This document shows positions 24,213-38,510 of a stretch of DNA of 64,000 nt, piece after piece (within the stretch, counting starts at the first letter, position 1; each line of letters opens with the position of its first letter). A program made the position numbers and the translations under genes. Below the pieces are notes generated by a model, which saw only the letters and a program-made list of their open reading frames with translations, ran no database searches and was not told the origin of the DNA. Source of the DNA: Klebsiella sp. RIT-PI-d (GTDB lineage Bacteria > Pseudomonadota > Gammaproteobacteria > Enterobacterales > Enterobacteriaceae); contig NZ_LGIT01000009.1 of assembly GCF_001187865.1 (NCBI RefSeq), positions 124,001 through 188,000 on the forward strand. The letters are read 5' to 3'.

Positions 24213-24542
24213 TTAGTGAAGCATCATGTTGTAGTTGAGGTTCCACATAATCCAGATTGAACCCACTACCAGGATAGCGATGATTATCACGGTAAAGACA
24301 AAGGCGGTCAGGTTCCAGCGCTCCTCAGAAGAGGTATTCATGTGCAGGAAGCAGACCAGATGGACCAGAATCTGTACCACCGCAGTGACCAGAATAGTCC
24401 CAAGGATCGCACCGTGCGATATGGCACCGCTCATCACCAGCCAGAACGGAATCACCGTCAGAATGACCGACAGGATAAAGCCTGTCATGTAGGTCTTTAC
24501 GCTACCGTGGGAAGCGCCGTTGTGATCGGTTGAATGACTCAT
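24213..24542 (-). CDS. cyoD: cytochrome o ubiquinol oxidase subunit IV
   Basis: The small subunit IV of cytochrome bo3, thought to assist assembly of the CuB site. The 109-residue protein has three membrane spans and a His/Asn-rich N-terminus ([13 protein letters not shown]). Its ATG at 24542 shares one base with the cyoC stop, so translation is probably coupled. Confidence 0.97.
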   Translation of the reverse strand: MSHSTDHNGASHGSVKTYMTGFILSVILTVIPFWLVMSGAISHGAILGTILVTAVVQILVHLVCFLHMNTSSEERWNLTAFVFTVIIIAILVVGSIWIMWNLNYNMMLH

Positions 24543-25155
24543 TACATCGCCCCCATCAGATAAACTACTGAGAATACACAGATCCATACCACGTCCAGGA
24601 AGTGCCAGAACAGACTCAGGCACATGATACGGGTACGGTTAGTGCTGGTCAGTCCGCGGCGGGACACCTGGAACATCAGGATAGCCATCCATACCAGACC
24701 AGACGTGACGTGCAGACCGTGAGTCCCTACCAGCGCAAAGAACGCCGACAGGAAGCCGCTGCGGTCAGGACCAAAACCTTCAGCAATCAGGTGATGGAAT
24801 TCGTAAATCTCCATCGCCACGAACCCGGCACCGAACAGGAAGGTGAGGGCCAGCCAGGTGATAACCTGGCTCTTGTTGTTTTTATGCATGGCGATCGCCG
24901 CCATGCCGTAGGTAATGGAGCTAAACAACAGCAGGAACGTTTCTACCAGTACGAACGGCAACTCAAAAATGTCTTTACCGGTCGGGCCACCTGCGGTGCC
25001 GTTAACCAGCACCGCGTAGGTAGCGAACAGGCATGAGAACAGAATGCAGTCGCTCATCAGGTAGATCCAGAAACCGAACACTTTGTTCGATCCTGCATCA
25101 TGATGCCCATGTTCATGCGCATGGGCTGTGGTTTGATTAAAGGTGCTCGTTGCCA

Positions 25156-25156
<1 letters not shown>
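24542..25156 (-). CDS. cyoC: cytochrome o ubiquinol oxidase subunit III
   Basis: Subunit III of the bo3 oxidase, 204 residues with five membrane spans. It starts with a histidine-rich tail ([22 protein letters not shown]) and contains [11 protein letters not shown] of the COX3 family. Its start overlaps the cyoB stop by one base and its end overlaps the cyoD start, the tight spacing usual in this operon. Confidence 0.97.
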
Positions 25157-28574
<3,418 letters not shown>

Positions 28575-30068
28575 TTATTCTGCCAGCAGCCGGGTTTTAC
28601 GCAGGGCCAGATAATCCAGTACCCCACCGCACAGGATGCCAGCGATGGCGATGGCTGCGCCGAACGCCAGCAGATACGGTGCGAAGGTAAGGTGGAACAG
28701 GCCTGTTGCACTGACTATCAGGGCCAGCAGCCACAGCCCAAGCAACCCTGAGCCAAACATCAATAGCCGGAGCGCAAAACGATAGCCGCGGGCGAAGTGT
28801 ATTCGCGGCAGGAACCCCGCATGTTGCCGGGTATATTCCAGCGTCTGGCGGCATACCAGTAAAAGTATTAGTCCGGGGACGGCGGCAGCAACGCTAAACA
28901 GATAGAACGTCGGCCAGCCGTACGCCTCCACAAACCATCCTGCAAGGGGACCGACATAAACCCGACCAATGGCTGAGAGTGCGGACAGCAGAGCAAACTG
29001 GGTCGCAGAAAAAGAGCGATTACACAGCGTCATCAGTAGCGCAACAAACGCTGAGGTTCCCATGCCGCCGCACAGGTTCTCAAAGAAAACGGCTGCGCCC
29101 ATGCTGATTATGTTCTTATCCGTTACTGCAAGCAGCCAATAGCCTGCGTTTGATACACCCTGAAGAATGCCAAAAATCAGTAAGGCCCGGAAAAGCGAGA
29201 GGCGCTGCATCAGAAGACCGCCGTACATCGCGCCAACAATCGTTGCCAGCAGCCCCAGCGTTTTATTGATCATCCCCACGTCACCGGCATTAAAACCCAC
29301 GCCGCGGATCAGGAAAGTGGTGGTCAGACTCATTGCAAACGCGTCGCCAAGCTTATACAACACGATGAGCAGCAAAATTAACCAGGCATTATTGCGCCCG
29401 AAAAAGTCGCGTAATGGTGCAGTGACAGCCTGCTCAAGGGTCCGGGGAACCGGAATGGTGTCTGTCGGCTCTGGTGCAAGAAGCGTAGTAATAATGCAGG
29501 GAATAAGCAGGACGGCCATCAGCCAGTACATTCCCTGCCAGCCCAGCCACCGATCCGCCAGCCACAGGGCCAGACCGCCGGAAACCAGCATCCCTAATCG
29601 ATAGCCCAGTACGCTAACCGCAGAGCCGGTACCGCGCTCTTGCGCATTGAGCACATCCGTTTTCCAGGCGTCAAAAACAATATCCTGCGAGGCGGAGCAG
29701 AACGCAATAATCACTGCCAGCGCGGCCATCCAGCGTAAGTGGGTTAAGGGTTCGAGGAAACCCATGGCGGCAATTGTGATGAGCAGCAGAAGCTGAGTGG
29801 TCAGCAGCCAGCCGCGGCGACGTCCAAGAAAGGGCGGCGTGTAGCGGTCCATGACCGGGGACCAGAGGAATTTAAAGACGTAAGCCTGCCCCACCAGGGA
29901 GAAAAACCCGATGGTTTTTAAATCAATGCCTTCGACAGTCATCCACGCCTGTAAAGTACCGGAGGTCAGCGCCAGAGGCAGGCCTGACGAGAATCCCAGT
30001 ATCAGTAAGGCTGGACCCATAACGGGCTGGCGGAACACCGCCAGCAGGCGAAAGAGTAGCGAGCGCAT
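28575..30068 (-). CDS. ampG: muropeptide MFS transporter AmpG
   Basis: AmpG imports GlcNAc-anhydroMurNAc peptides during cell-wall recycling; the imported ligands control AmpR-driven ampC beta-lactamase where that system is present. The 497-residue protein has about 14 hydrophobic spans and the N-terminal signature PALLILGFSSGLPLALTSGTL. E. coli AmpG is 491 residues; the extra residues are near the C-terminus. It is transcribed with yajG, 39 bases downstream of it. Confidence 0.97.
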   Translation of the reverse strand: MRSLLFRLLAVFRQPVMGPALLILGFSSGLPLALTSGTLQAWMTVEGIDLKTIGFFSLVGQAYVFKFLWSPVMDRYTPPFLGRRRGWLLTTQLLLLITIAAMGFLEPLTHLRWMAALAVIIAFCSASQDIVFDAWKTDVLNAQERGTGSAVSVLGYRLGMLVSGGLALWLADRWLGWQGMYWLMAVLLIPCIITTLLAPEPTDTIPVPRTLEQAVTAPLRDFFGRNNAWLILLLIVLYKLGDAFAMSLTTTFLIRGVGFNAGDVGMINKTLGLLATIVGAMYGGLLMQRLSLFRALLIFGILQGVSNAGYWLLAVTDKNIISMGAAVFFENLCGGMGTSAFVALLMTLCNRSFSATQFALLSALSAIGRVYVGPLAGWFVEAYGWPTFYLFSVAAAVPGLILLLVCRQTLEYTRQHAGFLPRIHFARGYRFALRLLMFGSGLLGLWLLALIVSATGLFHLTFAPYLLAFGAAIAIAGILCGGVLDYLALRKTRLLAE

Positions 30069-30107
30069 CAGTGCTGGCCCGACCGCGATCGGGCCTGACT
30101 AAACGGA

Positions 30108-30686
30108 TTAATGCGCGTTTTGCTTGACGAAATCGTGGATGCTGGTGTCCTGCGCCATATCGGAAATGGTATCCGTCATAACGTTGTTGACCGCATCAGC
30201 GATATTTTTATTTGAGGCCTGGAATGCACCTTCAATGGAGTAGCTGGCACGGTAGTTTTTGGTCATCTTGCTGCCGTTAGCGGCGGTAGCGATAATCGCG
30301 ATATCCGCTTTGGTCGCAATATTGTAACGCACGTTGCCCTGAGAGACATTGGCATACAGTTGATTCACGATGATTTGCAGGTCGACCGCGCCGTTTGGCC
30401 CAATCATATAGCCGCGCGCTGTCATTTGTTTCTCAAGAACTTCCTGTAATAAGAAGCGCAGATCGCGAGAGGCGGTCAGCGTGATCTGCTGGTTGTCACG
30501 AGTCACTTTTGACAGTGCCTGGTCAGGACGTTGATCGGCGCCGTTAATGCTAACCGTCACACCCATCAGGCTCGGGTCCTGCTGCGGCAGCGTGATTTTC
30601 GGCGAAACATCAATGGTAGTCGGCGGGGTAGCACAACCTGCCAGTACGAACATAGCCATCAACGGGAAGAGTAATTTTTTAAACAT
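30108..30686 (-). CDS. yajG: uncharacterised lipoprotein YajG
   Basis: A 192-residue predicted lipoprotein of unknown function, equal in length to E. coli YajG. It has a hydrophobic signal and lipobox LAGC (Cys18), then a mixed alpha/beta domain with DQRPDQALSKVTRD and GNVRYNIATKADI. It heads the yajG-ampG operon and is divergent from bolA. Confidence 0.95.
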   Translation of the reverse strand: MFKKLLFPLMAMFVLAGCATPPTTIDVSPKITLPQQDPSLMGVTVSINGADQRPDQALSKVTRDNQQITLTASRDLRFLLQEVLEKQMTARGYMIGPNGAVDLQIIVNQLYANVSQGNVRYNIATKADIAIIATAANGSKMTKNYRASYSIEGAFQASNKNIADAVNNVMTDTISDMAQDTSIHDFVKQNAH

Positions 30687-30990
30687 TTTAAGATTCTCAG
30701 CGCAATGTGTACTTATAAGTAAGAAATTCCCGCCATCATAACATTGCTAACAATTAGGGGAAGTGCCTGACGCAGGTAAATTCAGCATGTTGTCCGATTT
30801 ACGACCAGTGCATACCTTATATGACAATACTGATGGGAAATCATCGGCATCAGGCCATTAACTTTGGCAGTTTGGCTAATAAAAGGAGACGAAAGCTAAA
30901 TTTTTGTTGTCTAAATGTAATGAAGACGGTAAAAGCGGCTACGATTTAAAGGGATGGGCGACATCTCAACGTTGTCGAAGGAGTAAGTTC
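30687..30990. other. divergent promoter region between yajG and bolA
   Basis: No gene seen. It must hold the yajG-ampG promoter and the bolA promoters. In E. coli bolA has a sigma-S gearbox promoter; I cannot assign that box by eye here. Confidence 0.5.
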
Positions 30991-31308
30991 ATGATGATAC
31001 GCGAACAAATCGAAGATAAATTAAGAGCAGCGTTTGATCCTGCCTACCTCGAAGTGGTCGATGAAAGCTATCGCCACAACGTACCGGCGGGTTCAGAAAG
31101 CCATTTCAAAGTCGTTCTGGTCAGCGATCGTTTTACCGGCGAACGTTTTCTCAGCCGCCATCGGATGATTTACGGCACGTTAAGCAGCGAACTGTCTTCT
31201 TCCGTGCATGCGCTTGCATTGCACACCTATACGAATAAAGAGTGGGCAGGACTTCAGGATACCCTCTTTGCTTCTCCTCCCTGTCGTGGCGCGGGAAGCA
31301 TCGCATAG
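30991..31308 (+). CDS. bolA: BolA family iron-sulfur/stationary-phase regulator
   Basis: BolA partners monothiol glutaredoxins in iron-sulfur handling and acts as a morphogene and transcription regulator in stationary phase and stress. The 105-residue protein has [27 protein letters not shown] with the conserved His positions, and RHRMIYGTL further on. Two ATGs are adjacent (30991 and 30994); GAAGGAG is seven bases before the first, so I chose 30991. Confidence 0.96.
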   Translation: MMIREQIEDKLRAAFDPAYLEVVDESYRHNVPAGSESHFKVVLVSDRFTGERFLSRHRMIYGTLSSELSSSVHALALHTYTNKEWAGLQDTLFASPPCRGAGSIA

Positions 31309-31363
31309 GAAAACGTATTTGCAACTATCGGAGCTTTTCCAGTATGTTGCTACAGATTATGTG

Positions 31364-31391
31364 AAAACGGCCTGCGGGCCGTTTTGTTTTG
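31364..31391 (+). terminator. terminator after bolA
   Basis: A 9-bp perfect stem (aaaacggcc / ggccgtttt) with a short loop and a T-rich tail, about 55 bases after the bolA stop. Confidence 0.88.
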
Positions 31392-31476
31392 TCTGAATTT
31401 TGCCCACACTGTGCAGCCTTCAGACAACATGAGCCGGGAATTGTGAAATGTGCAGCCGCACGCGCAATAACCGTTC

Positions 31477-31505
31477 TCGACTCATAAAAGCGATGCCGCT
31501 ATAAT
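31477..31505 (+). promoter_or_regulatory. likely sigma-70 promoter of tig
   Basis: TATAAT at 31500-31505 with a TCGACT-like -35 at 31477-31482 and 17-base spacing, followed by a GC-rich discriminator. It lies about 150 bases before the tig ATG. Confidence 0.6.
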
Positions 31506-31652
31506 GCGCGTCTTATTTTTCGGAATGTCTTCGGGATGATTCTGACGCAGGGAATGGGTTTCTGATTTAGAGAGAACATCCCGGTACTGTGAAACACAGA
31601 CCTGTTTCCAGGTAGAGTTGACCGAGCACTGTGATTTTTTTGAGGTAACAAG

Positions 31653-32951
31653 ATGCAAGTTTCAGTTGAAACCACTCAGGGCCTTGGCCGCCGCCTGACT
31701 ATTACAATCGCTGCTGACAGCATCGAGACCGCTGTAAAAAGCGAGCTGGTCAACGTTGCGAAGAAAGTACGTATTGACGGCTTCCGTAAGGGAAAAGTGC
31801 CGATGAACATCGTTGAACAGCGTTACGGTGCTTCCGTTCGCCAGGATGTTCTGGGCGAGCTGATGAGCCGCAACTTTGTTGACGCGATCATCCAGGAAAA
31901 AATTAATCCAGCCGGTTCACCGAACTACGTTCCAGGTGAATACAAACTGGGCGAAGACTTCACCTACTCCGTAGAGTTTGAAGTGTATCCGGAAGTTGAA
32001 CTGAAAGGTCTGGAATCTATCGACATCGAAAAACCGATCGTTGAAGTGAACGACGCTGACGTTGACACCATGCTGGACACCCTGCGCAAGCAGCAGGCAA
32101 CCTGGTCTGAAAAAGACGGCGCGGTAGAAGAAGAAGATCGTGTGACCGTTGACTTTACCGGTACCATCGACGGTGAAGAGTTCGAAGGCGGCAAAGCATC
32201 TGACTTCGTACTGGCAATGGGTCAGGGTCGAATGATCCCAGGCTTTGAAGAAGGCATTAAAGGCCACAAAGCAGGTGAAGAGTTCGTCATCGACGTGACC
32301 TTCCCGGAAGATTACCACGCTGAAAACCTGAAAGGTAAAGCGGTTAAATTTGCCATCAACCTGAAAAAAGTTGAACAGCGCGAACTGCCGGAACTGACCG
32401 AAGAATTCATCAAACGTTTCGGCGTTGAAGACGGTTCTATCGACGGTCTGCGTGCAGAAGTACGTAAAAACATGGAGCGTGAGCTGAAAGGCGCGGTACG
32501 TAACCGCATCAAAACTCAGGCTATCGACGGCCTGGTGAAAGCGAACGAAATCGACGTTCCTGTTGCCATGATTGACAACGAAATCGACGTGCTGCGCCGC
32601 CAGGCTGCACAGCGTTTCGGTGGCAACGAAAAACAGGCTCTGGAGCTGCCGCGCGAACTGTTCGAAGAACAGGCTAAGCGTCGTGTTGTTGTCGGTCTGT
32701 TGCTGGGTGAAGTCATTCGCACCAACGATCTGAAAGCTGATGAAGAGCGTGTTAAAACGCTGATCGAAGAAATGGCTTCTGCCTACGAAGATCCGTCAGA
32801 AGTGATCGAGTTCTATAGCAAAAACAAAGAGCTGATGGAAAATATGCGTAGCGTTGCGCTGGAAGAACAGGCTGTTGAAACCGTTCTGTCTAAAGCTAAC
32901 GTGACTGAAAAAGCCACCAACTTCAGCGAACTGATGAACCAGCAGGCGTAA
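31653..32951 (+). CDS. tig: trigger factor (ribosome-associated chaperone)
   Basis: Trigger factor binds ribosomal protein L23 at the exit tunnel and shelters nascent chains; it also has peptidyl-prolyl isomerase activity. The 432-residue protein has the ribosome-binding signature GFRKGKVP (about residues 43-50), the FKBP domain at about 150-245 ([19 protein letters not shown]), and the C-terminal helical chaperone arms. GAGGTAAC precedes the ATG. Confidence 0.98.
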   Translation: MQVSVETTQGLGRRLTITIAADSIETAVKSELVNVAKKVRIDGFRKGKVPMNIVEQRYGASVRQDVLGELMSRNFVDAIIQEKINPAGSPNYVPGEYKLGEDFTYSVEFEVYPEVELKGLESIDIEKPIVEVNDADVDTMLDTLRKQQATWSEKDGAVEEEDRVTVDFTGTIDGEEFEGGKASDFVLAMGQGRMIPGFEEGIKGHKAGEEFVIDVTFPEDYHAENLKGKAVKFAINLKKVEQRELPELTEEFIKRFGVEDGSIDGLRAEVRKNMERELKGAVRNRIKTQAIDGLVKANEIDVPVAMIDNEIDVLRRQAAQRFGGNEKQALELPRELFEEQAKRRVVVGLLLGEVIRTNDLKADEERVKTLIEEMASAYEDPSEVIEFYSKNKELMENMRSVALEEQAVETVLSKANVTEKATNFSELMNQQA

Positions 32952-32972
32952 TTTTTACCGCTTTCTGTGTAA

Positions 32973-33005
32973 AAAACCGTCACCCTCCGGTGGCGGTTTT
33001 TTTTT
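32973..33005 (+). terminator. terminator after tig
   Basis: A 12-bp stem (aaaaccgtcacc / ggtggcggtttt, one G-T pair) with a four-base loop, followed by a run of T residues. Confidence 0.92.
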
Positions 33006-33077
33006 GCGGCGGTTATTGCTCTGAAAGAGTGCCAAAACGCCATTTCAGTGTTAGCGTAACAGCAAAAGATTGTTATG

Positions 33078-33106
33078 CTTGAAATAGCGTGATGTCGTCC
33101 CCATTA
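33078..33106 (+). promoter_or_regulatory. heat-shock (sigma-32) promoter of clpP
   Basis: CTTGAAA at 33078-33084 and CCCCATTA at 33099-33106 with a 14-base spacer match the sigma-32 consensus (CTTGAAA, CCCCATNT) closely. It lies about 170 bases before the clpP ATG. E. coli clpP is a known heat-shock gene. Confidence 0.85.
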
Positions 33107-33272
33107 CGGGAAGACAGCAATAAAGTTTCTGACTGAGATACCGACACTAGCGTTAATGCGTTTTGCAGGCGGTGGCCATGATGAGGCTACCCGAGGGATG
33201 AATGCGTTATAATCCGTCTACATGGTAAGCATCAGTACAGGGCTTTTTTCAATTATTATCCAGGAGACGGAA

Positions 33273-33896
33273 ATGTCATACAGTGGCGAACGAGATAATT
33301 TTGCACCGCACATGGCCCTGGTGCCCATGGTCATTGAGCAGACTTCACGCGGTGAGCGTTCTTTTGATATTTACTCCCGTCTGCTCAAGGAACGCGTTAT
33401 TTTCATGACCGGCCAGGTTGAAGACCATATGGCCAACCTGATTGTGGCGCAGATGCTGTTTCTGGAAGCCGAAAACCCGGAAAAAGACATTTATCTGTAC
33501 ATTAACTCGCCTGGTGGGGTGATTACTGCCGGGATGTCCATTTACGACACCATGCAGTTCATCAAGCCGGATGTCAGCACTATCTGTATGGGCCAGGCTG
33601 CCTCGATGGGGGCGTTTCTGCTTACAGCTGGCGCTAAGGGCAAGCGTTTCTGCCTGCCAAACTCACGCGTTATGATTCACCAGCCGCTGGGCGGCTATCA
33701 GGGCCAGGCGACGGATATCGAAATCCATGCCCGTGAAATCCTGAAAGTGAAAGGGCGCATGAATGAACTTATGGCACGCCACACGGGTCAATCACTTGAG
33801 CAGATCGAACGTGACACCGAGCGCGATCGCTTCCTGTCTGCTGCGGAATCCGTAGAATATGGTCTGGTAGACTCTATCCTGACCCAACGTAATTGA
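33273..33896 (+). CDS. clpP: ATP-dependent Clp protease proteolytic subunit
   Basis: ClpP forms the two-ring serine protease chamber that works with ClpX or ClpA. The 207-residue protein has the catalytic triad Ser111 (GQAASMGAF), His136 (MIHQPLGG) and Asp185, in E. coli numbering including a 14-residue propeptide that is also present ([14 protein letters not shown]). ATG 33273 has CAGGAGAC upstream. clpX follows 128 bases later; in E. coli the two form an operon. Confidence 0.99.
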   Translation: MSYSGERDNFAPHMALVPMVIEQTSRGERSFDIYSRLLKERVIFMTGQVEDHMANLIVAQMLFLEAENPEKDIYLYINSPGGVITAGMSIYDTMQFIKPDVSTICMGQAASMGAFLLTAGAKGKRFCLPNSRVMIHQPLGGYQGQATDIEIHAREILKVKGRMNELMARHTGQSLEQIERDTERDRFLSAAESVEYGLVDSILTQRN

Positions 33897-34024
33897 TGCC
33901 CAGGCAGTAAGTGTGTCGCTATACTGTAAGTACGGCGGCACAACGCTTGCGAAGCGGCTTGCGCTTAAGAATGGCATTTGCGTCGTGATGTGCGGCACAA
34001 AGAACTTAAGAAGAGGTTTTACTC

Positions 34025-35299
<1,275 letters not shown>

Positions 35300-35326
35300 T
35301 TAGCCAATTCTTACAGTCAGTTAATC

Positions 35327-35360
35327 AAAAAGGGGGGATTTTATCTCCCCTTTTATTTTT
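35327..35360 (+). terminator. terminator after clpX
   Basis: A-rich left arm with six G residues pairs with TCCCCTTTT on the right, followed by T residues; the stem has one internal mismatch. Confidence 0.8.
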
Positions 35361-35374
35361 CTCTCAAACATAGC

Positions 35375-35403
35375 GTTGAATGTATGGGAATCATCCCCAT
35401 ATA
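35375..35403 (+). promoter_or_regulatory. heat-shock (sigma-32) promoter of lon
   Basis: GTTGAA at 35375-35380 and CCCCATA at 35395-35401 with a 14-base spacer, about 80 bases before the lon ATG. This is the arrangement known for the E. coli lon sigma-32 promoter. Confidence 0.85.
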
Positions 35404-35480
35404 CTGAATCACATGTTAAAGATGCATGAAGTACAGTGCTATCTGTTTACCTGGCGGACACTAAACTAAGAGAGAGCTCT

Positions 35481-37835
35481 ATGAATCCTGAGCGTTCTGA
35501 ACGCATTGAAATCCCCGTATTGCCGTTGCGCGATGTGGTGGTTTATCCGCACATGGTCATACCCTTATTTGTAGGGCGGGAAAAATCTATCCGTTGCCTT
35601 GAAGCCGCCATGGATCATGATAAAAAAATCATGCTGGTAGCGCAGAAAGAAGCATCAACGGATGAGCCGGGTGTTAATGATCTTTTCACCGTCGGGACCG
35701 TGGCCTCTATTTTGCAAATGCTGAAACTTCCTGACGGCACCGTAAAAGTGCTGGTAGAAGGGTTACAGCGTGCGCGTATTACCGCATTATCTGATGATGG
35801 CGAACATTTCTCGGCGAAAGCCGAGTATCTGGAATCGCCGGCGATGGACGAGCGCGAGCAGGAAGTGCTGGTACGCACCGCGATTGGTCAGTTTGAAGGG
35901 TATATCAAACTGAATAAAAAAATCCCCCCGGAAGTGCTGACCTCGTTAAATAGCATTGACGAGCCTGCACGCCTGGCGGATACCATTGCAGCCCATATGC
36001 CGTTAAAGCTGGCTGATAAACAGTCCGTGCTGGAGATGTTCGACGTCAATGAGCGTCTTGAATATCTGATGGCCATGATGGAATCAGAAATCGATCTGCT
36101 TCAGGTTGAGAAACGCATCCGCAACCGCGTTAAAAAGCAGATGGAAAAATCGCAGCGCGAGTATTATCTGAATGAGCAAATGAAAGCCATTCAGAAAGAA
36201 CTCGGTGAGATGGACGATGCGCCCGATGAAAACGAAGCGCTAAAACGTAAAATTGACGCCGCGAAAATGCCGAAAGAGGCAAAAGAAAAAACCGAAGCTG
36301 AGCTGCAAAAGCTGAAGATGATGTCGCCGATGTCTGCGGAAGCGACCGTCGTTCGCGGTTATATTGACTGGATGGTCCAGGTTCCGTGGAACGCCCGCAG
36401 CAAGGTCAAAAAAGATCTGCGTCAGGCGCAGGAAATTCTGGATACCGACCACTATGGCCTGGAGCGCGTCAAAGACCGCATCCTTGAGTACCTTGCGGTA
36501 CAAAGCCGTATGAACAAGCTGAAAGGGCCGATCCTGTGTCTGGTTGGGCCGCCGGGGGTGGGTAAAACCTCTCTGGGCCAGTCTATTGCCAGAGCGACCG
36601 GGCGCAAATATATCCGTATGGCGCTGGGCGGCGTGCGCGATGAAGCTGAGATTCGCGGTCACCGTCGTACCTACATCGGTTCAATGCCCGGCAAGCTTAT
36701 CCAGAAAATGGCTAAAGTGGGGGTTAAAAACCCGCTGTTCCTGCTGGATGAGATCGACAAAATGTCTTCAGACATGCGTGGCGATCCGGCTTCAGCGCTG
36801 CTTGAAGTGCTGGATCCTGAGCAGAACGTGGCCTTCAGCGATCACTATCTGGAAGTGGACTACGATCTCAGCGATGTGATGTTCGTGGCGACCTCCAACT
36901 CCATGAATATTCCGGCACCGCTGCTGGATCGTATGGAAGTGATCCGTCTGTCCGGGTATACCGAAGACGAAAAGCTGAACATTGCTAAACAGCATTTGCT
37001 GCCGAAGCAAATCGAGCGCAATGCCCTGAAAAACAGCGAAATTACGGTTGATGACAGCGCGATTTCCGGCATTATCCGCTACTACACCCGTGAAGCGGGC
37101 GTGCGTAGTCTGGAACGTGAAATCTCGAAACTGTGCCGTAAAGCGGTTAAGCAGCTGCTGCTGGATAAATCGCTTAAGCATATTGAAATCAACGGCGACA
37201 ACCTGAAAGATTTCCTCGGCGTACAGCGCTTTGATTATGGTCGTGCGGACAACGAAAACCGCGTAGGTCAGGTCACCGGGCTGGCATGGACCGAAGTGGG
37301 CGGCGATCTGCTAACCATTGAAACGGCTTGTGTGCCGGGTAAAGGCAAGCTGACCTACACGGGTTCGCTGGGTGAAGTAATGCAGGAATCCATTCAGGCG
37401 GCGCTGACGGTAGTGCGTGCCCGGGCAGAGAAGCTTGGCATCAACGGCGACTTCTACGAAAAACGGGATATCCACGTTCACGTACCGGAAGGAGCAACGC
37501 CGAAAGATGGCCCGAGCGCGGGTATTGCCATGTGTACCGCGCTGGTCTCTTGCCTGACCGGGAACCCGGTACGGGCAGACGTAGCGATGACCGGTGAAAT
37601 CACTCTACGTGGGCAGGTTTTACCTATCGGCGGTTTGAAAGAGAAACTACTGGCGGCACATCGCGGTGGCATAAAAACCGTGCTTATTCCTTACGAGAAT
37701 AAACGCGATCTGGAAGAAATCCCGGATAACGTCATTGCTGATTTAGACATTCACCCGGTGAAGCGGATCGAGGAAGTTCTGACGCTTGCGCTGCAAAACG
37801 AACCTTCTGGTATCCAGGTCGTCAGCGCAAAATAG
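35481..37835 (+). CDS. lon: ATP-dependent protease Lon
   Basis: Lon is the AAA+ serine protease that removes misfolded proteins and regulators such as SulA and RcsA. The 784-residue protein has the N-terminal substrate-binding domain (about 10-205), Walker A GPPGVGKT (about 356-363), Walker B FLLDEIDK, and the C-terminal protease domain with catalytic Ser in PKDGPSAG (about 679) and the paired Lys near 722. The ATG at 35481 follows GAGAGAGC and gives the E. coli length; the upstream extension is rejected. Confidence 0.99.
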   Translation: MNPERSERIEIPVLPLRDVVVYPHMVIPLFVGREKSIRCLEAAMDHDKKIMLVAQKEASTDEPGVNDLFTVGTVASILQMLKLPDGTVKVLVEGLQRARITALSDDGEHFSAKAEYLESPAMDEREQEVLVRTAIGQFEGYIKLNKKIPPEVLTSLNSIDEPARLADTIAAHMPLKLADKQSVLEMFDVNERLEYLMAMMESEIDLLQVEKRIRNRVKKQMEKSQREYYLNEQMKAIQKELGEMDDAPDENEALKRKIDAAKMPKEAKEKTEAELQKLKMMSPMSAEATVVRGYIDWMVQVPWNARSKVKKDLRQAQEILDTDHYGLERVKDRILEYLAVQSRMNKLKGPILCLVGPPGVGKTSLGQSIARATGRKYIRMALGGVRDEAEIRGHRRTYIGSMPGKLIQKMAKVGVKNPLFLLDEIDKMSSDMRGDPASALLEVLDPEQNVAFSDHYLEVDYDLSDVMFVATSNSMNIPAPLLDRMEVIRLSGYTEDEKLNIAKQHLLPKQIERNALKNSEITVDDSAISGIIRYYTREAGVRSLEREISKLCRKAVKQLLLDKSLKHIEINGDNLKDFLGVQRFDYGRADNENRVGQVTGLAWTEVGGDLLTIETACVPGKGKLTYTGSLGEVMQESIQAALTVVRARAEKLGINGDFYEKRDIHVHVPEGATPKDGPSAGIAMCTALVSCLTGNPVRADVAMTGEITLRGQVLPIGGLKEKLLAAHRGGIKTVLIPYENKRDLEEIPDNVIADLDIHPVKRIEEVLTLALQNEPSGIQVVSAK

Positions 37836-37867
37836 TGACATCGCGCAAAGAGCGCTAATAAAAACAG

Positions 37868-37904
37868 GGCTGGCATGTCAATTCGGACTTGCCAGCCTTT
37901 TTTT
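37868..37904 (+). terminator. terminator after lon
   Basis: Stem ggctggca / tgccagcc extends inward with one mismatch and is followed by seven T residues. Confidence 0.9.
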
Positions 37905-38045
37905 GTATCGCTACTTTAGACTGCTGGTCTGGCACGTCGTGAGTAACGGGTGTTGTAAGGGCATGTCAGTCCTGTTATAACTGCTGCGCGTTCGTACGAT
38001 GAAGGATTCATGTACGATATAAATTATAAAGAGAGGAAGAGAACA

Positions 38046-38318
38046 GTGAATAAATCTCAACTGATAGATCAAATTGCTGCAGGGGCTGATATCTCTAAAG
38101 CTGCGGCTGGACGTGCGTTAGATGCTTTAATTGCTTCTGTTACTGAATCTCTGCAAGCCGGGGATGACGTTGCACTGGTAGGGTTCGGTACTTTTGCTGT
38201 CAAAGAGCGAGCTGCCCGTACAGGTCGCAACCCGCAAACAGGTAAAGAGATCACCATCGCTGCCGCTAAAGTCCCGGGTTTCCGTGCGGGCAAAGCGCTA
38301 AAAGACGCAGTAAACTGA
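38046..38318 (+). CDS. hupB: DNA-binding protein HU-beta
   Basis: HU-beta is a nucleoid protein that bends DNA and forms HU heterodimers with HU-alpha. The 90-residue product has the DNA-binding-arm signature [21 protein letters not shown]. The start is GTG at 38046, preceded by AGAGGAAGAG; it gives [20 protein letters not shown], the E. coli start and length. It stands between lon and ppiD with its own terminator. Confidence 0.98.
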   Translation: MNKSQLIDQIAAGADISKAAAGRALDALIASVTESLQAGDDVALVGFGTFAVKERAARTGRNPQTGKEITIAAAKVPGFRAGKALKDAVN

Positions 38319-38351
38319 TCGTCTCCCGGAAGGGATGTGACACAGTATGAG

Positions 38352-38377
38352 GGCGCATCATTTGATGTGCCTTTTTT
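38352..38377 (+). terminator. terminator after hupB
   Basis: Stem ggcgcatc / gatgtgcc (one G-T pair) followed by TTTTTTATTT. Confidence 0.85.
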
Positions 38378-38510
38378 ATTTGTGATGCGAGATTTCGGTT
38401 TTAGCTGCTGACAATCGCCCCGTTTTCTTGTCACAATACCCCTTTACGCGCAGGGTTCGTGCTATGCTGCGCGAAGTATAAAGTCATCTACAGCGGAGCG
38501 TTGTTACACC